Source: Chitinophaga pinensis
GTDB lineage: Bacteria > Bacteroidota > Bacteroidia > Chitinophagales > Chitinophagaceae
Length of the DNA: 64,000 nucleotides
Direction: 5' to 3'
Assembly: GCA_902167325.1 (NCBI GenBank)
Contig: LR632930.1
Location: 5,456,001 to 5,520,000 of the forward strand
A model generated the notes under the pieces. That model had not been told where the DNA came from, searched no databases, and was given only the letters and a program-made list of their open reading frames with translations. How positions within the stretch are numbered: position 1 is the first letter of the stretch; the number at the start of each line of letters is the position of its first letter. The translations under genes and the position numbers were made by a program. Below, in pieces: positions 25,586-34,715 of the stretch.

Positions 25586-28291
25586 TCAGCGGCTTGCTGA
25601 ACGCTGATTGTTGCTATAAATCGTATCCTTTACGTTGCCCCCGGATTTAAGGTAAGCCATCAGGTCTACCAGTTCCTGCGGACTCAGCCTGTTGATCATC
25701 CCCGGCAGCATGGGCGATACTTCCGACACGCGCGTTTTTGACACACTGCTTTTCTCCACTTTTCGAACGTCCTGCGGTGAGAAAGGATTCTGGGAGATGT
25801 AATACAGCCCGGCGTCTTCATTGATCAGCCGGCCCATAATACTGCCGCCGTCCTTCAGATAGAAAACAGTAGCACCGTATTGATCGGAGATGGTTTTATT
25901 CGGGTCGATGATGGACTCAAGGATGTCTTTATTGCTGAACCGTGTTCCAAGCTGCGTGAGATCCGGCCCCGCTACTCCGCCCTGTCCGGCAATGGAATGA
26001 CAGGCTCCGCAGAGGGATGCGGCAAACATGGCTTTACCCTGTTCGAAATTAACGCCTCCATACCCGATGCTGTCTACCATCTTCACTGCTTCCTCTACCT
26101 TCCAGCCACGGCCGGGTCCCTTGGGCTGTACCCCTTTAACTGCGGTAAAGTTCCCGCCTGCTTTCACGATAGAATCGCCCGATAATATGTTGAGGTGTGC
26201 GAATTGCGTTTTGGGAGCCAGTGCCAGTGCGTTTTTGCGTGCATTGTTGATGTATCCTACAAAGCTGTTGCCTCCCTGGTAGGCGAAGGCACCTGCAAAC
26301 CATTTGAAATATTGCTCCCTCAGCGTATCCGTCCAGCCTTCATTAGCAGCAGAAAGCACCGTTGCATAATAGGTTTGTTGCGCAGGAGGTATCTTAGCCA
26401 GCATGCCGCCAATTGTCATCCCGTATTGCGGGTTACGCATAATGAGGTCTGCCGATGAAAGCAGCGATTGCTGCATAGCGGTATCATCTTTGGCATGCGC
26501 CATCAGTTCCAGCGTGGTGCCTATTGCCCCGGGGGCGCCTATATGCACCAGCAGCTTGCTCAGCATACGGTTCAGCTCATTTGTGCTGGCAGGGAAATGC
26601 GGTTGCAGGTAGGCAGCCAGTGTATTCTTTACTTCGCCTTCCGGTTTACCCATGCGCGCTATGGTAAGTTCCGTGGCGCGCAGTATATCTATCTGCTGTG
26701 CTTCTGTGAGTTTTGCATAATCGATTTGTTCGAGTTTATGCAGTAAACTGTCTCGCAGGGAAGCGTTCCCATTCCGAGCCAGCGCTATGGCAGACTGAAT
26801 AATCGTCACCGGGTCGGACGCTGTAAATACTTTACTCTGCCACTGCTCCACAGGCTGATGCTCAAGGGCAATACGGGCTGCATACCGTACAAATCGGTCT
26901 GCATGTTTCAGCTGTGGCCATACCGCCTCTATTGCCGCCGGATTGGGGCCATGGTGATATTGCTCCATTTGCACACGCACGGCATGAGCAGCAGGTGGTT
27001 TGGCTGCTTCCAGGGGTTCTGTATAATCGTCAGCATCTTCATGATACACCCTGTAGAGGTCAGATTCCAGCCTTCTGCCGCCGGTTAGGAAATAGAGGGC
27101 ACCATCCGGTCCAATCACCCCGTCTGTCAGCGGCAGCGGTGACCCTGAAATGAATTCTTCGCCTTTGGCGGTATAGGAAGCCCCGTCGGCTTCCAGCTGA
27201 AGGGCATATACAATACCGAAGCTCCAGTCGAAAGCGAACATAGACCTCCGGTACTTCTCCGGGAAACGCGCATTACCACCATATACCAGGTTGGTGGGCG
27301 ATCCCTGCCCGATATTGATCACCGGAGGCAGATTATCAGGATAGGCTGGAGACCATTTCATGGTGCCGGTACGCCATCCGAAATCACTTCCACCTGCTGC
27401 ATGGCAGATCCGTGTGGGCCGGTACCAGGGCAGGCCAAAATCCCACTCCATATCGGAATCATATGTAAACAAATCGCCCGCATCATTAAATGCAATATCG
27501 AATGGATTGCGGTAACCGGCACTTACCAGCTCCCAATGCTTCCCTTCGGGATCAATCTTCGCTATCCACCCGCCCGGTGCCATTCTGTTCACGGCATGCC
27601 CGTTAGGGTCAACCATGCGGGGGATCAGATTGTCTTCATTCCAGTTTTTCGGTAACATATACGCATCCATCTCCGGTAAATCGGTATGGTTGCCTGCAAT
27701 GAGGTATATGGATTTTTTATCGGGGGAAAGTATGATACTGTGCGGACCGTGCTCGCCTGCCCCCTCCATGGCTTTCATGAGGGTGATCTTATCGAACTGA
27801 TCATCGCCATTGGTATCCTGCAGGCGATAAAGACCGCTGCCTTTTTCGAAGTTCTTATTGGGGTTGTGATTTACCATCACATAGAGGCTGTTGAAGGCGT
27901 AAAGCAGCCCTTGCGCATAGCCTATGGAAACTTTAGGGGAAATAGAATCCGTACCGGGAATGGTATCGGAGCCAAGGCCCAGTGGCGCAATAATGACTTT
28001 CTGTGTACTGTCGGCACCGATAGCTGGTAATTGTAGCCGGTAAAGGGCACCATACTGATCGGAAACAATAAGCCGCCCTTTGTCATCAAAGGTCATGGCT
28101 ACCCAGGAGCCACGCCCGCTGTCTGACGGACTAAATAGATGCTCCGCCACGAAGCCATCAGGTACTTTGAGTTTATCCGTTTTCGGATGTGCAGGGCGCG
28201 CCGGGCGCTCGTTGCAGGAAGTAGCTCCGGTGAGGCATGCCGCCATCAGCACCGGTAAACACTTTAACAGGGAAATTCCAGGTATACGCAT
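25586..28291 (-). CDS. Large propeller/HEAT/cytochrome c lipoprotein (PVC-type haem-binding)
   Basis: This is a 901-residue predicted lipoprotein with lipobox Cys27. The N-terminal 420 residues look like a beta-propeller of the PQQ/sugar-dehydrogenase type ('KVPDGFVAEHLFSPSD', 'AGEHGPHSIILSPDKKSIYL'). The middle has helical HEAT-like repeats. The C-terminus is a single-haem cytochrome c domain with 'LCGACHSIAGQGG' and downstream 'GPDLTQLGTRF', the Planctomycete-type putative haem-binding domain. The ATG at 28291 gives the signal peptide. Paired with a DUF1080 hydrolase, it suggests oxidation of a sugar followed by hydrolysis of the keto-product. The electron acceptor is unknown. Confidence 0.85.
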   Translation of the reverse strand: MRIPGISLLKCLPVLMAACLTGATSCNERPARPAHPKTDKLKVPDGFVAEHLFSPSDSGRGSWVAMTFDDKGRLIVSDQYGALYRLQLPAIGADSTQKVIIAPLGLGSDTIPGTDSISPKVSIGYAQGLLYAFNSLYVMVNHNPNKNFEKGSGLYRLQDTNGDDQFDKITLMKAMEGAGEHGPHSIILSPDKKSIYLIAGNHTDLPEMDAYMLPKNWNEDNLIPRMVDPNGHAVNRMAPGGWIAKIDPEGKHWELVSAGYRNPFDIAFNDAGDLFTYDSDMEWDFGLPWYRPTRICHAAGGSDFGWRTGTMKWSPAYPDNLPPVINIGQGSPTNLVYGGNARFPEKYRRSMFAFDWSFGIVYALQLEADGASYTAKGEEFISGSPLPLTDGVIGPDGALYFLTGGRRLESDLYRVYHEDADDYTEPLEAAKPPAAHAVRVQMEQYHHGPNPAAIEAVWPQLKHADRFVRYAARIALEHQPVEQWQSKVFTASDPVTIIQSAIALARNGNASLRDSLLHKLEQIDYAKLTEAQQIDILRATELTIARMGKPEGEVKNTLAAYLQPHFPASTNELNRMLSKLLVHIGAPGAIGTTLELMAHAKDDTAMQQSLLSSADLIMRNPQYGMTIGGMLAKIPPAQQTYYATVLSAANEGWTDTLREQYFKWFAGAFAYQGGNSFVGYINNARKNALALAPKTQFAHLNILSGDSIVKAGGNFTAVKGVQPKGPGRGWKVEEAVKMVDSIGYGGVNFEQGKAMFAASLCGACHSIAGQGGVAGPDLTQLGTRFSNKDILESIIDPNKTISDQYGATVFYLKDGGSIMGRLINEDAGLYYISQNPFSPQDVRKVEKSSVSKTRVSEVSPMLPGMINRLSPQELVDLMAYLKSGGNVKDTIYSNNQRSASR

Positions 28292-28335
28292 GGCAATAAA
28301 TAAGCTGTAATGTGGGAACGCCTTAGGCTTCCACA

Positions 28336-28375
28336 ACGTGGTTTAAACTAGATCCCCACAATATAATAACCACGT
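28336..28375. promoter_or_regulatory. Inverted repeat upstream of the cytochrome/DUF1080 operon
   Basis: ACGTGGTT (28336-28343) and AACCACGT (28368-28375) are perfect inverted repeats, 24 bases apart, 45-85 bp upstream of the operon's ATG. They may be operator half-sites or form a hairpin that ends the convergent-facing MscS transcript. There is no T-run, so I favour an operator. Confidence 0.4.
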
Positions 28376-28432
28376 CCTAAAAATTCCGGAGATTGTGACG
28401 GATAGCGGAAATATTGCTTAAATAACTATTAA

Positions 28433-30919
28433 TCAATCAGATGCACCATCATCATCTTTATCTTCCCGCTGTTCAGGATCTTGTTTGATATGTACATCGC
28501 GCTGGGGGTAAGGGATCACAATGCCCTGTTCACGGAAAGCTGTATGGATGGCAAAGATCAGGCGGCTTTTAGCTGCTTTTCCGGAGCGCAGGCCGGGCGT
28601 CCAGAAGTAAATTTCCAACTGGATGCTGCTGTCACTAAACTCAGTAGCAAAAATCACCGGCTCCGGATTAGCCATCACATGCTCCTGTTCTTTTACCAGC
28701 CGGTATAATGTTTCCTCCACTTCCTCCAGGTTGGAATCATACGATACACCAACTGTCAGCTCACTACGCCGCTTCGGCTTCTGCATGTTCCAGTTCACCA
28801 GCTGATCGTTCAGCAGTTCCCCGTTAGGTATCACCAGGTGCGCACCTTCCAGTGTATGCAGCACGCTGCTACGGAAGCCAATAGACTGTACCAGCCCCGC
28901 TTTCCCATTCACCTCTACAAGATCGCCTACATTCAGAGGCTTCTCGAATGCCAGTATCACCCCGCTTACGAGGTTATTGACGAGCGATTGCAGACCGAAA
29001 CCAATACCCACGCCTAACGCCCCCATCACGAAGGTAGCCTTGTCCAGCGGAATGCCTGCTACTGCAAATGCCAGCAGGAGTCCTATCACGAAGATGAAGA
29101 TCCTCACTACCAGTAACCAGCTGCCAAGGCCCGCAGCACCACTACTATCGGTACTGTGATTCGTTTTGTCTGACGCGAAAAAGGAAACGATTTTAGAGAT
29201 GACAGACGAGAGGATGAGGATGCCGAAGAAAGCCAGCACACTGAAAAACGAGAAACTATACTGACCAATCGTACGCTGATCGAACAGGAAATCCGTTACC
29301 GGCTGAGTTACCAGCTTAAATGCATAGAAAGTGCGGGCGAAAAGTATGAACCAGCCAATGATAAGGAAGAAGTAAAAGAACAGGGGCGCTTTGCGGCCCA
29401 CTGCGGCAAAATTCACAAAGAACAACTGGCGTTCCGGCGTCTGGTAAATATCCGAAGCAAGTGTGAGTGCTTCGTTGATCAGGCGGACGGTCCACAGGAA
29501 CATGATAGCGATTATTACGCTGATGAATCCGCTGGCCATAAGCGCCTTTGCGAGATTGAAACGCCCCGTGAGGTTAGCAATAACCGAAAGTAATTCCACA
29601 CACACAATAAAGTACATGAAATACACGATCCACTTTTCCCGGAGATCTTCCCGACGTCCACGAATCAGGAACAGTGCGCTCACAATCATACCTGCCACAG
29701 CCAGGCCCAACATCGCCCACCGCTCCGCCCTCGAAGCCTGCAGGATCATATTATCCGCACAGGCAAGGAGGAATAAGCCCCACATCACGCACCAGAAGCG
29801 CAGCCAATGGGTAGTGATGAAACGGTGAAATATGATAGTGAGGCTACCGGACGCAAGCACCCACAGTATACAGATGAATACGAAAGGCGGATCGGGGAAA
29901 ATGAACTGAAAAATGCTGATGACGATCATGATAGCCGACAACGTGGGATACCGCAACACCAACTGAGTGTCCCAATCTTTCCGCAATATGCCATCCGCCA
30001 CTACTTTCTTTTTCAGGGTGCGGAGGAAAACAGTACAGCATATTGTGAGCAGGAGGAGTAATGCTACTTTTCCGATATTGTTGCGCGTATAGAACCAAAT
30101 GATGAGTTTATTCTTCTCTATGGTTTGTATGAGTATTTCGCGCAGGGGCCGCACATGTTTAGGAGGTTCGTTCAGGCCACTTACTTCGCGCCGGAATGTT
30201 TGTTCTGCCAATATTTTTTCATATTGACTGATCTGTTCGAGTCCCGACTGAAGTTGGTACACGGTCAGGTCCAGCTCATCTTTGGCATGTTGCACATTTT
30301 TCAGGGAGGCCGTCAGCGTACTGTCAATAGGGTTTACTTGCCGTGCGGCTAAGTATAGTTTGCGGACAAGCTGTACAAACTCGGTTGAATCGGCCGGGGT
30401 GGCGTATAGGTGAGGACTACTGGCAATGGAGTCGAAATTATGCCGCAAACTCACAAGTTTTTTCTTGTAAGCGTCTACCTGCAGCTTCTTTGCATTGGCC
30501 AGCTCCAGCAGTTCATGCAACAACTTGTAAGATGTAGTGAGATTCCTTTCCGTCTGGAGGGTTCCGGTGTTGGTAAATACTCCATCGGCTGCAATGTTAT
30601 ACCACTCGCGAATGTTGGCCAGTTCCTGATGAATAGCGTTGGTATCGGGACCGGTCTTCAGGAAATCGCGGGAAACACGGATGGATTTAAGCAATGCATC
30701 GAGCAATGCATCCTGCTCATTGGCAATGCTATGTTCCTTGTATTTAGCGGCGTATTCAACAGGAGCAGCCTCCAGTCCCTTGCGGAGATTTTGCAGCAGC
30801 GAATCTTTTACATGACGCTGGATGGAATCAGGCTGTTGTGCCAATCCGGTGACAGAAAGCAGGCAGAGCCATGCACCAAATAAAACAAGCGGGAAACGAT
30901 TGCTGAACAGCGTTTGCAT
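28433..30919 (-). CDS. MscS family mechanosensitive ion channel, long form
   Basis: This 828-residue channel has a signal peptide, a long helical periplasmic domain (about 30-265), some eleven membrane segments and a C-terminal MscS core. The pore helix and beta domain are unmistakable: 'MGALGVGIGFGLQSLVNNLVSG' then 'EKPLNVGDLVEVNG' and 'VQSIGFRSSVLHT'. Length and layout resemble the MscK/YbiO class. It releases solutes on hypo-osmotic shock. The C-terminus is acidic ('REDKDDDGASD'). ATG 30919 is preferred over the TTG at 30928. It is apparently monocistronic. Confidence 0.92.
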   Translation of the reverse strand: MQTLFSNRFPLVLFGAWLCLLSVTGLAQQPDSIQRHVKDSLLQNLRKGLEAAPVEYAAKYKEHSIANEQDALLDALLKSIRVSRDFLKTGPDTNAIHQELANIREWYNIAADGVFTNTGTLQTERNLTTSYKLLHELLELANAKKLQVDAYKKKLVSLRHNFDSIASSPHLYATPADSTEFVQLVRKLYLAARQVNPIDSTLTASLKNVQHAKDELDLTVYQLQSGLEQISQYEKILAEQTFRREVSGLNEPPKHVRPLREILIQTIEKNKLIIWFYTRNNIGKVALLLLLTICCTVFLRTLKKKVVADGILRKDWDTQLVLRYPTLSAIMIVISIFQFIFPDPPFVFICILWVLASGSLTIIFHRFITTHWLRFWCVMWGLFLLACADNMILQASRAERWAMLGLAVAGMIVSALFLIRGRREDLREKWIVYFMYFIVCVELLSVIANLTGRFNLAKALMASGFISVIIAIMFLWTVRLINEALTLASDIYQTPERQLFFVNFAAVGRKAPLFFYFFLIIGWFILFARTFYAFKLVTQPVTDFLFDQRTIGQYSFSFFSVLAFFGILILSSVISKIVSFFASDKTNHSTDSSGAAGLGSWLLVVRIFIFVIGLLLAFAVAGIPLDKATFVMGALGVGIGFGLQSLVNNLVSGVILAFEKPLNVGDLVEVNGKAGLVQSIGFRSSVLHTLEGAHLVIPNGELLNDQLVNWNMQKPKRRSELTVGVSYDSNLEEVEETLYRLVKEQEHVMANPEPVIFATEFSDSSIQLEIYFWTPGLRSGKAAKSRLIFAIHTAFREQGIVIPYPQRDVHIKQDPEQREDKDDDGASD

Positions 30920-31018
30920 ATTCAACAATTTACAAATTTCCCGCCTGTTTGTTGGTTAAAGGGGTAGATTTTTACCTGTTAAGCGATGGATCAGGAATCC
31001 CCTTCAGCCCAGGGCCGT

Positions 31019-31879
31019 TCATTTTCCACTGTTGCTGCTTCCGAGAAACTCCGCTACCATAGCAGCCGTGCCTGCCGGCGCTTTGCTCCCGGGCACCCAT
31101 GCCGCGGCTTCTCCAAGGTAAGCACCGTGGCCACCGGGGAAGATGGCCAGCTGCCCCATAGGAAACAACTGATACAAAGCCATGGTATGCGCCAGTGTGG
31201 CTACATCCTGGTTACCTGCCATTAACAGCACCGGTTGCTGAATGCCTTGTAACATACTATCGGGCCAGTCCCGGAAAGTAAGGAGGCGCCCCATGAGTTT
31301 AGATACCAGGGTGTCTATTTTTTGCGGATGCGGGGAAGTGGATGTATATGCATTCCGTAAAACAGGGGGCATCCCGGCGGCGTCCGCTTTGCGGAACATG
31401 GCTTCCAGTCCGGGTACCCAGCCTTCTTTTTTATAAAACACGGAACACAATACCAGCCTGCGCACCTTTGCAGGGTGGCGTACCGCCAGCTGCATGGCAG
31501 CGTTACCTCCGTTGCTGAAGCCCATTACATCGGCCTGCGCAATACCCAGCTGCGATAGCAAAGCGGCAGCATCGTCAGCATCCTGCTCAAAGCTGAAAGG
31601 GGTATAGCGGTCGGCCGTATGGCCGTGGCCCTGTGGTTCCAGGGCAATCACACGGCGGTGAGCCGACAGCATAGGCAGAATAACACCATAAGTAGTTTGA
31701 ATGGTAGAACCGCCACCAGGAAGGATCAGGAGCGGCACACCACCATCCGCTCCATAAATTTCATAATACATCCGTAAGCCATTTACAGTGGCGTATCCGG
31801 ATTTAATGGGAAGACTGTCAGGAGATGCAGCGAAAGTCTGCATGCATAGTAATACTAACAGGTAAATAAGGTATTTCAT
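31019..31879 (-). CDS. Exported alpha/beta hydrolase
   Basis: This 286-residue protein has a signal peptide ('LCMQTFAAS'). It is a classical alpha/beta hydrolase with oxyanion motif 'LLILPGGGST', nucleophile elbow 'VMGFSNGGNAAMQ', acid in 'LMAGNQDVAT' and histidine in 'FPGGHGAYLG'. It resembles prolyl aminopeptidase/3-oxoadipate enol-lactonase-like enzymes, but the substrate cannot be specified. It starts 12 bp after the AHSA1-domain gene and is probably the third gene of the ArsR operon. Confidence 0.88.
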   Translation of the reverse strand: MKYLIYLLVLLCMQTFAASPDSLPIKSGYATVNGLRMYYEIYGADGGVPLLILPGGGSTIQTTYGVILPMLSAHRRVIALEPQGHGHTADRYTPFSFEQDADDAAALLSQLGIAQADVMGFSNGGNAAMQLAVRHPAKVRRLVLCSVFYKKEGWVPGLEAMFRKADAAGMPPVLRNAYTSTSPHPQKIDTLVSKLMGRLLTFRDWPDSMLQGIQQPVLLMAGNQDVATLAHTMALYQLFPMGQLAIFPGGHGAYLGEAAAWVPGSKAPAGTAAMVAEFLGSSNSGK

Positions 31880-31890
31880 TATGCAGTGTG

Positions 31891-32394
31891 TTATGCGCCT
31901 AGCGCGGTTTCCATACGATCGAGCATTTGCAGCCAGCTGGGGTAAGCGCCTGTTCTGCGCGCCACATCCGCCGGGGCTGCCTGGTGAATGGTGAGTTCCG
32001 TCTGATCATTACCCAGATCGCGGAAGGTAACCGTAACCAGGGTTTCATCGGGCCATTCGGGGTCCATTCCTGCAGCTGCTGAGGTACGGCGGTTACCGGC
32101 TTCATCAGCAATAGCGATGTTGTACACAATTTTTTCCGGTGCCGTCACTTCCAGATACTCACCCACACACCAGCAGTTCTTACCGTCAGGCGTGAGTACA
32201 CAGGAGTGAAATTGGCCACCCGGCCAGATCTCCAGCTTTTCGAAATGGATACCACAATTATCCGGGGCAAACCAGCGCGGGAGATGTTCAGGATCTGTCC
32301 AGATCCTGAATACCATTTCACGAGGGAATTTCACAATACGGCTGATCCATACATCATTTGCCGCCTGACTTTCGGGTGTTTTCGGATTTTGCAT
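31891..32394 (-). CDS. SRPBCC/AHSA1 domain protein
   Basis: This 167-residue START-like protein of the AHSA1 (activator of Hsp90 ATPase homologue) family shows 'KFPREMVFRIWTDPEHLPRWFAP' near its N-terminus and the closing 'TELTIHQAAPA' strand. In Bacteroidota these genes commonly sit directly behind ArsR-type repressors, as here. The ATG at 32394 is chosen; the frame overlaps the end of the arsR-like gene by 41 bp, indicating translational coupling. It likely binds a hydrophobic small molecule; the ligand is unknown. Confidence 0.88.
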   Translation of the reverse strand: MQNPKTPESQAANDVWISRIVKFPREMVFRIWTDPEHLPRWFAPDNCGIHFEKLEIWPGGQFHSCVLTPDGKNCWCVGEYLEVTAPEKIVYNIAIADEAGNRRTSAAAGMDPEWPDETLVTVTFRDLGNDQTELTIHQAAPADVARRTGAYPSWLQMLDRMETALGA

Positions 32395-32728
32395 TTTTTG
32401 ATTTTTTTTGTTTCTCACTAACTTCAAGCAAATAAGTTTCCATATTGTCGAGCGTTTTGCTCCAGGCTTTCGCGTATTGGGCCACCCAGTCCGAAACTTC
32501 GGCCAGCTTCTCCAGCTTCGCTTCGCAATGGCGCTCCCTCCCCTCTTTACGGATCACTACCAATCCGCATTCGATGAGTGTTTTCACATGCTCTGATATC
32601 GTAGGGCGCGTGGTATCAAAGTAATCCGCAATGGCGTTCATTGTCATAGACTGGCCCGCCAGCAAAGCAATTATGCCTCGCCGTGTAGGGTCCGCTATCG
32701 CCTGAAAGACATCTCTCCGTTTTTCCAT
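32354..32728 (-). CDS. ArsR-family winged-helix repressor
   Basis: This 124-residue helix-turn-helix regulator of the ArsR family lacks metal-binding cysteine pairs. It has 'FQAIADPTRRGIIALLAG', 'MNAIADYFDTTRPTISEHVKTL' as the recognition helix, and 'VVIRKEGRERHCEAKLEKL' as the wing. The ATG at 32728 matches the family N-terminus; the longer version from 32749 would start inside a likely operator. It heads the ArsR-AHSA1-hydrolase operon and presumably represses itself through the palindromes just upstream. Confidence 0.92.
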   Translation of the reverse strand: MEKRRDVFQAIADPTRRGIIALLAGQSMTMNAIADYFDTTRPTISEHVKTLIECGLVVIRKEGRERHCEAKLEKLAEVSDWVAQYAKAWSKTLDNMETYLLEVSEKQKKSKNAKSENTRKSGGK

Positions 32729-32731
32729 TAT

Positions 32732-32777
32732 GTAGGCATTTCCCGACAAATATATGAATATGTAGGGAATTCCCTAC
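32732..32777. promoter_or_regulatory. ArsR autoregulatory operator pair
   Basis: GTAGGGAATTCCCTAC (32762-32777) is a perfect 16-bp palindrome. An imperfect copy, GTAGGCATTTCCCGAC (32732-32747), lies 30 bp away, about three helical turns. Both are immediately upstream of the ArsR gene, as expected for autoregulation. Confidence 0.65.
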
Positions 32778-32950
32778 CTATTTATTTTTACCCGAAATAA
32801 ATAAAGGGGAACGGTCATGGCTATTCCCCTTTATGAATAAACGATCTCACATAAACACGTTTGTGCAACACAGTAAATTGAAAAAAATAAGGGCAGAAGT
32901 CAATTTTTGGGGAAAAAGCTACATATTACAAGAATATCCACCTTTAGACA

Positions 32951-34387
32951 TTGAAACATACTAACGAACAGCCGCCTGCCCGCAAGCTGGAGCGGGGGCT
33001 TCAAAACCGGCACATTCAGCTGATCGCCCTTGGGGGCGCCATTGGAACAGGTCTTTTCCTCGGCATCGGTCCGGCAGCCGTACTGGCAGGTCCCTCCGTT
33101 ATCCTCGGATATGCAGTTGCAGGACTCATTGCATTCTTTATTATGCGGCAATTAGGCGAAATGGTAGTGGAAGAACCTGTTTCCGGGAGCTTCAGCCACT
33201 TCGCTTATAAATACTGGGGCACCTTCGCCGGGTTCGCCTCCGGATGGAACTACTGGGTACTATACATCCTGGTAAGCATGTCTGAACTGACTGCCATCGG
33301 CATCTATGTACAATTCTGGTGGCCAGAGATCCCCTTATGGGCTTCCAGCCTCTTCTTTTTCCTCACCATCAATGCGCTCAACCTTAGTTCGGTAAAAGTG
33401 TACGGTGAAGCGGAGTTCTGGTTCTCCATCGTAAAAGTGGTGGCCATTATCGCCATGATTATTTTCGGTGGCTACCTCCTTATCAGCGGGAATGGCGGCA
33501 CGCAGGCCAGTATCAGCAACCTTTGGAATGATGGCGGCTTTTTCCCTAAAGGACTCCTTGAATCGAACGGAGCGGGCGGGTACCAGGGGCTGCTGGCAGC
33601 ACTGGCCCTCATCATGTTCTCCTTCGGCGGACTCGAGCTGATAGGGATCACCGCTGCAGAAGCAGACAAACCGGAAAAGACCATCCCCCGCGCCACCAAC
33701 CAGGTGATCTATCGCATCCTGATATTCTATGTAGGCGCTCTCATCATCCTGTTTGCCCTTTCACCCTGGAAAGGCATCACCACAGAAAGCAGTCCGTTCG
33801 TTACCGTATTTGAAAGCCTCAAAGGATTCGAGTTCACGCTATTCGGCAAAACGGTCTACTTCACCAGCCTTATCGCCAACGCCCTCAACCTGATTGTACT
33901 TACGGCCGCCCTGTCTGTCTACAACAGCTGCGTATACAGTAACTCCCGTATGCTTTATGGTCTGGCGGAACAGGGCAATGCTCCGGCATTCCTTTCGCGG
34001 CTGAATAAGAATCACGTGCCTGTACTGGCAACTATTGTATCGGGCCTGTTTGTAGCAGTTTGTATCATCATCAACAAACTTATGCCTGAAAACGCACTCC
34101 ATGCGCTGATGTCGCTGGTAGTGTCTGCCCTGATCATCAACTGGCTTATGATCAGTGTGGTGCATATGAAATTCAGGAAGCATTATAAAAACGGGCTGGC
34201 AAATACCAAATTCCCGTCTTTCCTCTATCCGCTGTCCAATTACATCTGCCTCATATTCCTGACAGGTATACTCATACTGATGCTGTTCACGGGCATGAAG
34301 CTGCCGGTAATACTCATTCCAATATGGCTGGTTTTCCTGTTCATTTGTTTCTACGTCATTAAGAAAAGTAAAAACGAAACTCGCTAA
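32951..34387 (+). CDS. Amino acid permease (APC superfamily, AroP/GABA-permease type)
   Basis: This 478-residue transporter has about 12 membrane helices. TM1 has the substrate-binding kink 'IALGGAIGTGLFLGIG', followed by 'YWGTFAGFASGWNYWVLYI' and a typical 'SFGGLELIGITAAEADKPEKTIP' loop. It belongs to the proton-coupled amino acid:H+ symporter group (AroP, ProY, CycA relatives). Substrate preference cannot be read. The start is TTG: a TAG stop lies two codons upstream in frame and no earlier ATG is possible. Monocistronic, with a terminator directly after. Confidence 0.93.
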   Translation: MKHTNEQPPARKLERGLQNRHIQLIALGGAIGTGLFLGIGPAAVLAGPSVILGYAVAGLIAFFIMRQLGEMVVEEPVSGSFSHFAYKYWGTFAGFASGWNYWVLYILVSMSELTAIGIYVQFWWPEIPLWASSLFFFLTINALNLSSVKVYGEAEFWFSIVKVVAIIAMIIFGGYLLISGNGGTQASISNLWNDGGFFPKGLLESNGAGGYQGLLAALALIMFSFGGLELIGITAAEADKPEKTIPRATNQVIYRILIFYVGALIILFALSPWKGITTESSPFVTVFESLKGFEFTLFGKTVYFTSLIANALNLIVLTAALSVYNSCVYSNSRMLYGLAEQGNAPAFLSRLNKNHVPVLATIVSGLFVAVCIIINKLMPENALHALMSLVVSALIINWLMISVVHMKFRKHYKNGLANTKFPSFLYPLSNYICLIFLTGILILMLFTGMKLPVILIPIWLVFLFICFYVIKKSKNETR

Positions 34388-34405
34388 GCGTTTCCTCATA
34401 AAGAA

Positions 34406-34440
34406 AAGCGGCAGGCCCTGGTGGACCTGCCGCTTTTTTA
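34406..34440 (+). terminator. Rho-independent terminator after the permease
   Basis: AAGCGGCAGG (34406-34415) pairs perfectly with CCTGCCGCTT (34426-34435) and is followed by five more Ts. Confidence 0.9.
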
Positions 34441-34715
34441 TTTCCGGATGCATCTGACGGCAGTTGCAATTATTCTACAGGCTTTCCTGTTTGCAACCCG
34501 GTAGTTACTGTAAGGATACTCCGATGTATATTATTCCCTGCTTTTCCTTTACTGTATTAGGTTTAGTGCCGTTTTATATACATCAGATATACAGTAACCC
34601 TTCTTTTAACCTTCAGTAACCCTGCTTTATCTAATTGACTTACCGGTCTTTGGTATGCATCAAAGTGCTACCTGATTCCACAAAACAGCATAAAACGGCG
34701 TTTCTGTCAGGTATA
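34441..34715. other. Convergent intergenic region with direct repeats
   Basis: No gene is seen between the converging permease and glycosidase genes. CAGTAACCCTtCTTT (34592-34606) is repeated as CAGTAACCCTgCTTT (34614-34628) at a 22-bp period. An inverted partial copy, GTTACTGTAAGG, lies near 34505. The role is unknown. Confidence 0.4.
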
